This document shows, in pieces, positions 5,032 through 7,921 of a stretch of DNA of 7,921 nucleotides. The stretch covers positions 1 to 7,921 of the forward strand of contig DASYWT010000308.1 in NCBI GenBank assembly GCA_035935775.1. Direction: 5' to 3'. The stretch comes from JAICWP01 sp035935775. Its GTDB lineage: Bacteria; Acidobacteriota; Terriglobia; Terriglobales; Acidobacteriaceae. Under the pieces are notes generated by a model. The model was not told the origin of the DNA. It saw only the letters and a list, made by a program, of their open reading frames with translations, and ran no database searches. Position 1 is the first letter of the stretch. Each line of letters starts with the position of its first letter. The translations under genes and the position numbers were made by a program.

Positions 5032-6849
5032 ATGCGAAGAAGTGTAAGCAAACGGGCAAAGGCTGAGAACAACGATTCAGAGAAACGATCCATAGGGTCG
5101 CGCGACCGGCTGTTGGTGCTGTCCTTGCTGGGCATCGTGGTTGGAATCGCGGGCGGCCTGGTAGCCGAAGGGTTGCTGCGTACCATCAACTTCATTACCG
5201 ACTTACTGTATTGGCATCGCTTTAGTTCGGCATACTTACCGCCCAACCAGGCGCCGCATCACTGGTGGTTTTTGTTGCTGCCGGCCGCGGGCGGGCTGCT
5301 GGTCGGACTGCTGATCAATTACTTTTCGCCGGAAATCAAGGGTGACGGCATACCGGAAGCTATGGCGGTGGTGCTGACCAACCGCAGCATCGTCAAGCCG
5401 CGAGTGGGCTTCTTCAAGCCGCTGAGCGCGGCCATCACGGTGGGAACCGGCGGCCCGTTCGGCGCTGAGGGTCCCATCATCCAGACCGGCGCGGCGCTGG
5501 GCTCCATTCTCAGCCAATTCATTCCCTCTTCGCCCTCGGAGCGCCGAACCCTGCTGGCTTGCGGGGCGGCGGCCGGACTGGCAGGTGTCTTCAAAACTCC
5601 CTTTGCCGGCGCCATGATGGCGGTAGAACTGCTGGTCTTCGAGTTTCGCGCCCGCTCCTTCATTCCCATCGCACTGGCTTCGGCCTCGGGAACACTGGTA
5701 GCGATGGGGTTCCGCGGCGGAAACCCGGTTTTCCCCTTGGAAACCAATTACCATTTCCATGCGGGTGAGTTGCCCTTCTTCGTGCTGTTAGGCGTTGCCT
5801 GCGCCGGCCTGGCCTGGGTGATGACCAAGGCGCTGTACCTCTGCGAAGATTTCTTCGAGGAACTGAAAATCTGGTTTCCCCTGATTCCCGCGCTGGGCGG
5901 ACTGGGAGTGGGCGTGATCGCTTACTTTTACCCGCAGGTGCTGGGCACCGGCTACGCCGTCATTGCCGACCTGCTGAGCAAGCCCCACAGCGTAGGTCAG
6001 TTTGTGGGCATAGGAGTGGCCAAGCTGGGCGCATTTGCCATAGCCCTGGGCTCGGGAGCCTCCGGCGGAACCTTTGCTCCCGCGCTGATGATTGGCGGCA
6101 GCCTGGGAGCGGCTTTCGGCAAGATGGTGCACCTGGTGGTGCCCAATGCCTCCACCGTCGGCCTCTACGGCATGGTGGCCACGGCGGCACTGTTTGGCAG
6201 TGTTTACCGGGCCACGCCCAGCGCCATTCTCTTCATGCTGGAAGTGACCGGAGCGTACAACGCGTTCTTGCCCGTGTTTCTGGTCGCCATCATCTCCGAC
6301 CTGGCGGTGCACTACTTCATGCGCACTACCATCAATACCGAGCGTCTGGTGCGCCGGGGCACCCTGGTGCCGGAGGCCTACACCGTCGATCCCATGAAGA
6401 TGCTGCGAGTGCGCGACGTGATGACGCCGGATGTAGATACGGTGCGGGCGGTCGCCAAGGTGAGCGAATTCCTGACCGACGTGATGGCCCACGGCTCGGT
6501 GCCGGTGGTGGACGAGCATGACCGCTTCCTGGGCATGCTGCGGCGCAGTGACCTGATTGCCGCCAGCCCCAACGCCACGGCCGAATCCATGTTGCACAAG
6601 GATTTTCCCCTGGTCTACACCGACGACGTGGTGCACGACATAGCTTTGCGCTTTGTGCAGGAGGGCATCGGACGCTGCCCGGTGCTGGACCGCGAAACCG
6701 GCGAACTGGAGGGAATTCTGACCGCCTTCGATCTGCTCAAGGCCAAAGACTGGGAGCAGATGCAGGAAATGCCCGAACCCGGACGGCTGTGGGGACTGGC
6801 CCTGGCCCGCTTCGGGGTGCAGGACAAAGAAGGCAATCTGGGGCAGTAG
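5032..6849 (+). CDS. CLC-family anion channel/transporter with C-terminal CBS pair
   Basis: A 605-residue inner-membrane protein of the CLC family, which move Cl- or related anions as dimers, either as channels or as anion/proton exchangers. After a basic N-terminus the membrane domain covers about 27-432. Filter motifs are KGDGIPEAM (103-111), GAEGP (144-148) with the gating glutamate Glu146, and GGTFAP (345-350). Compared with Escherichia coli CLC-ec1, the central Ser of GSGIP is Asp105, the inner proton glutamate aligns with Leu200, and the filter Tyr appears to be Asn435. Two CBS domains follow (about 460-512 and 518-572), which in other CLC proteins bind adenine nucleotides and set activity. 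ATG 5032 has only a weak ribosome site, but there is no better in-frame start before the first membrane helix. A paralogue follows after 56 bases, so the two are probably co-transcribed. The substrate cannot be read from sequence. Confidence 0.95.
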   Translation: MRRSVSKRAKAENNDSEKRSIGSRDRLLVLSLLGIVVGIAGGLVAEGLLRTINFITDLLYWHRFSSAYLPPNQAPHHWWFLLLPAAGGLLVGLLINYFSPEIKGDGIPEAMAVVLTNRSIVKPRVGFFKPLSAAITVGTGGPFGAEGPIIQTGAALGSILSQFIPSSPSERRTLLACGAAAGLAGVFKTPFAGAMMAVELLVFEFRARSFIPIALASASGTLVAMGFRGGNPVFPLETNYHFHAGELPFFVLLGVACAGLAWVMTKALYLCEDFFEELKIWFPLIPALGGLGVGVIAYFYPQVLGTGYAVIADLLSKPHSVGQFVGIGVAKLGAFAIALGSGASGGTFAPALMIGGSLGAAFGKMVHLVVPNASTVGLYGMVATAALFGSVYRATPSAILFMLEVTGAYNAFLPVFLVAIISDLAVHYFMRTTINTERLVRRGTLVPEAYTVDPMKMLRVRDVMTPDVDTVRAVAKVSEFLTDVMAHGSVPVVDEHDRFLGMLRRSDLIAASPNATAESMLHKDFPLVYTDDVVHDIALRFVQEGIGRCPVLDRETGELEGILTAFDLLKAKDWEQMQEMPEPGRLWGLALARFGVQDKEGNLGQ

Positions 6850-6905
6850 TTTTGACTCGCGGGCAGGAAGTTCGCCTTTCGCTCTGGTGGGCGTGAGGAG
6901 CAGCC

Positions 6906-7921
6906 GTGCAAGCAGATCAGCCAACGGGTTCGGCCGCTCCCGGCCTGCCTCGCATGCAGGATCTGGGCAGACAGCCGGGACAGTTCCACATTCTTGTCCT
7001 TTCCTTGCTGGCCGCTGTCATTGGCGTAGCCGCAGGCATCATCGCCTGGATCCTTTACCACCTGATTGGCTTCTTCACCAATCTCTTCTTCTTCCATCGC
7101 ATTTCCTTCCAGTTCACCAGCGCGCGCTTAAACCTGCTGGGGCCATGGGAAATTGTGATTCCCGTGATTGGCGGAGTGATCGTCGGCATCATGGCCAAGT
7201 ACGGCTCGCCCAAGATCAAGGGCCACGGCATCCCCGAAGCGATGGAAGCGGTGCTGGTGGGGCACAGCAAAATCGAGCCCCGGGTGGCGTTGCTGAAGCC
7301 GCTCTCGGCGGCTATCGCTATCGGCACCGGCGGGCCGTTTGGAGCCGAAGGTCCGATCATCCAGACAGGCGGAGCAGTGGGTTCGCTGGTAGGCCAGCTC
7401 TTCTACAGCACGGCGGCAGAGCGCAAAGTGCTGCTGGCCTGCGGGGCGGCCGCCGGCATGTCCGCTACCTTCAACACGCCCATCGCCGGCGTGATTCTTT
7501 CCATTGAGCTGCTGCTGTTCGAGTTCAAGGCGCGCTCCTTCATTCCTCTGGTGATTGCCAGCACGCTGGCCACGGCGGTGCACTGGATGATGCTGGGCCG
7601 AGGCCCGATGTTCGCCGTGGGCCAGATTGATTTTGCCGTCCCCCAGGGCTTGCCCTTCTACGTGGTGCTGGGATTGCTGTGCGGCGTGGCGGCGGTGGGC
7701 TTCAGCAAGGCCTTGTACCTTGTCGAGGACCTGTTTGAGAAGCTGCCAGTAGACGACATGTGGTGGCCGGCGATCGGCGCCGTCGGGTTGGGCGTGATCG
7801 GCTACTTTGTGCCGCGGGTGCTGGGAGTGGGCTACGACACCATTGGCGACATCCTGAACAACCACCTGGTGATGAAGATGCTGGTGCTGGTGCTGATTTT
7901 CAAATCGCTGGCGCTGGTTAT
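6906..7921 (+). CDS. Second CLC-family anion transporter, cut by window end
   Basis: A frame open from GTG 6906 to the window edge, giving 338 residues of a CLC membrane domain. GAGGAG ends five bases before the GTG, a strong ribosome site, and no stop interrupts the frame. Motifs are KGHGIPEAM (105-113), GAEGP (146-150) with gating glutamate Glu148, and a SIELLLFEF segment (199-207) in which Leu202 stands at the inner proton-glutamate position of CLC-ec1. It is clearly a paralogue of the upstream gene; for example both have GTGGPFGAEGPIIQTG and LLACGAAAG. It differs at the central filter residue, His107 against Asp105. The GGxFxP filter motif, the last helices and any CBS domains lie outside the window. 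The 56-base gap from the first CLC gene suggests one transcript. Whether the pair form separate homodimers or mix is unknown. Confidence 0.95.
   Translation, partial: MQADQPTGSAAPGLPRMQDLGRQPGQFHILVLSLLAAVIGVAAGIIAWILYHLIGFFTNLFFFHRISFQFTSARLNLLGPWEIVIPVIGGVIVGIMAKYGSPKIKGHGIPEAMEAVLVGHSKIEPRVALLKPLSAAIAIGTGGPFGAEGPIIQTGGAVGSLVGQLFYSTAAERKVLLACGAAAGMSATFNTPIAGVILSIELLLFEFKARSFIPLVIASTLATAVHWMMLGRGPMFAVGQIDFAVPQGLPFYVVLGLLCGVAAVGFSKALYLVEDLFEKLPVDDMWWPAIGAVGLGVIGYFVPRVLGVGYDTIGDILNNHLVMKMLVLVLIFKSLALV

Noticed and set aside
4929..6873. CAGGAAGTTC present after both the MarR and first CLC stops (4929-4938 and 6864-6873)
   Set aside because: Two copies of ten bases about 1.9 kb apart, with differing flanks and no shared structure, may be chance.
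5788..6924. Long minus-strand frame opposite the first CLC gene
   Set aside because: Same reason: antisense to a real gene, His-, Gln- and Gly-rich, no recognisable domain.

Overview
The window is GC-rich bacterial DNA with GTG and TTG starts. It joins a small mobile-DNA remnant (about 1-2900) to what looks like ordinary chromosome (about 2900-7921). The style of the proteins, including a PurB with a basic tail and tandem CLC transporters, would fit an Acidobacteriota-like or similar soil bacterium. That placement is an inference from impression only; no ribosomal RNA or other marker is present.

Left part. A P4-type tyrosine integrase gene (minus strand, running off the left edge) has all its recognisable catalytic residues. 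It is cut by one in-frame amber codon at 859-861, at the junction of the arm-binding and core domains. Upstream of it lie repeated GTCCG motifs and a tRNA-Glu(CUC)-like cloverleaf (1296-1378) ending in CCA but with a poor T-arm. To the right, on the plus strand, is a two-gene unit: a 57-residue very basic protein with an AT-hook-like Gly-Arg-Pro motif (1441-1614), overlapping by ATGA a second, intact integrase of a different family (1611-2768). The two integrases diverge from the tRNA-like element, as expected where mobile elements have used a tRNA locus as a target. Their associated short repeats share the core GGRCACAG.

Middle. A two-step inverted repeat followed by T5 separates the second integrase from purB (minus strand), which encodes adenylosuccinate lyase of purine synthesis. 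The purB start is best placed at a TTG codon with an AGGAGG ribosome site. The purB and MarR-type regulator genes are divergent. Their shared 235-base gap holds a 15-base palindrome near the purB promoter and two copies of a GTCGnGnTACGA element, one over the -35 region of a promoter with a perfect TATAAT box in front of the regulator gene.

Right part. After the MarR gene comes a terminator-like hairpin, then two CLC-family anion transporter genes in tandem on the plus strand. The first is complete with a CBS pair. The second begins with GTG behind GAGGAG and is cut by the window end. Both keep the external gating glutamate but carry unusual residues at other filter or coupling positions (Asp and His where CLC-ec1 has Ser; Leu where it has the inner proton glutamate). 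The MarR protein may control itself and possibly the CLC genes, but the intervening hairpin leaves that open. I found no CRISPR array, rRNA gene or clearly new multi-gene system. The oddest items are the amber-interrupted integrase, the tRNA-like element, the coupled AT-hook-like small protein, and the divergent filters of the CLC pair.
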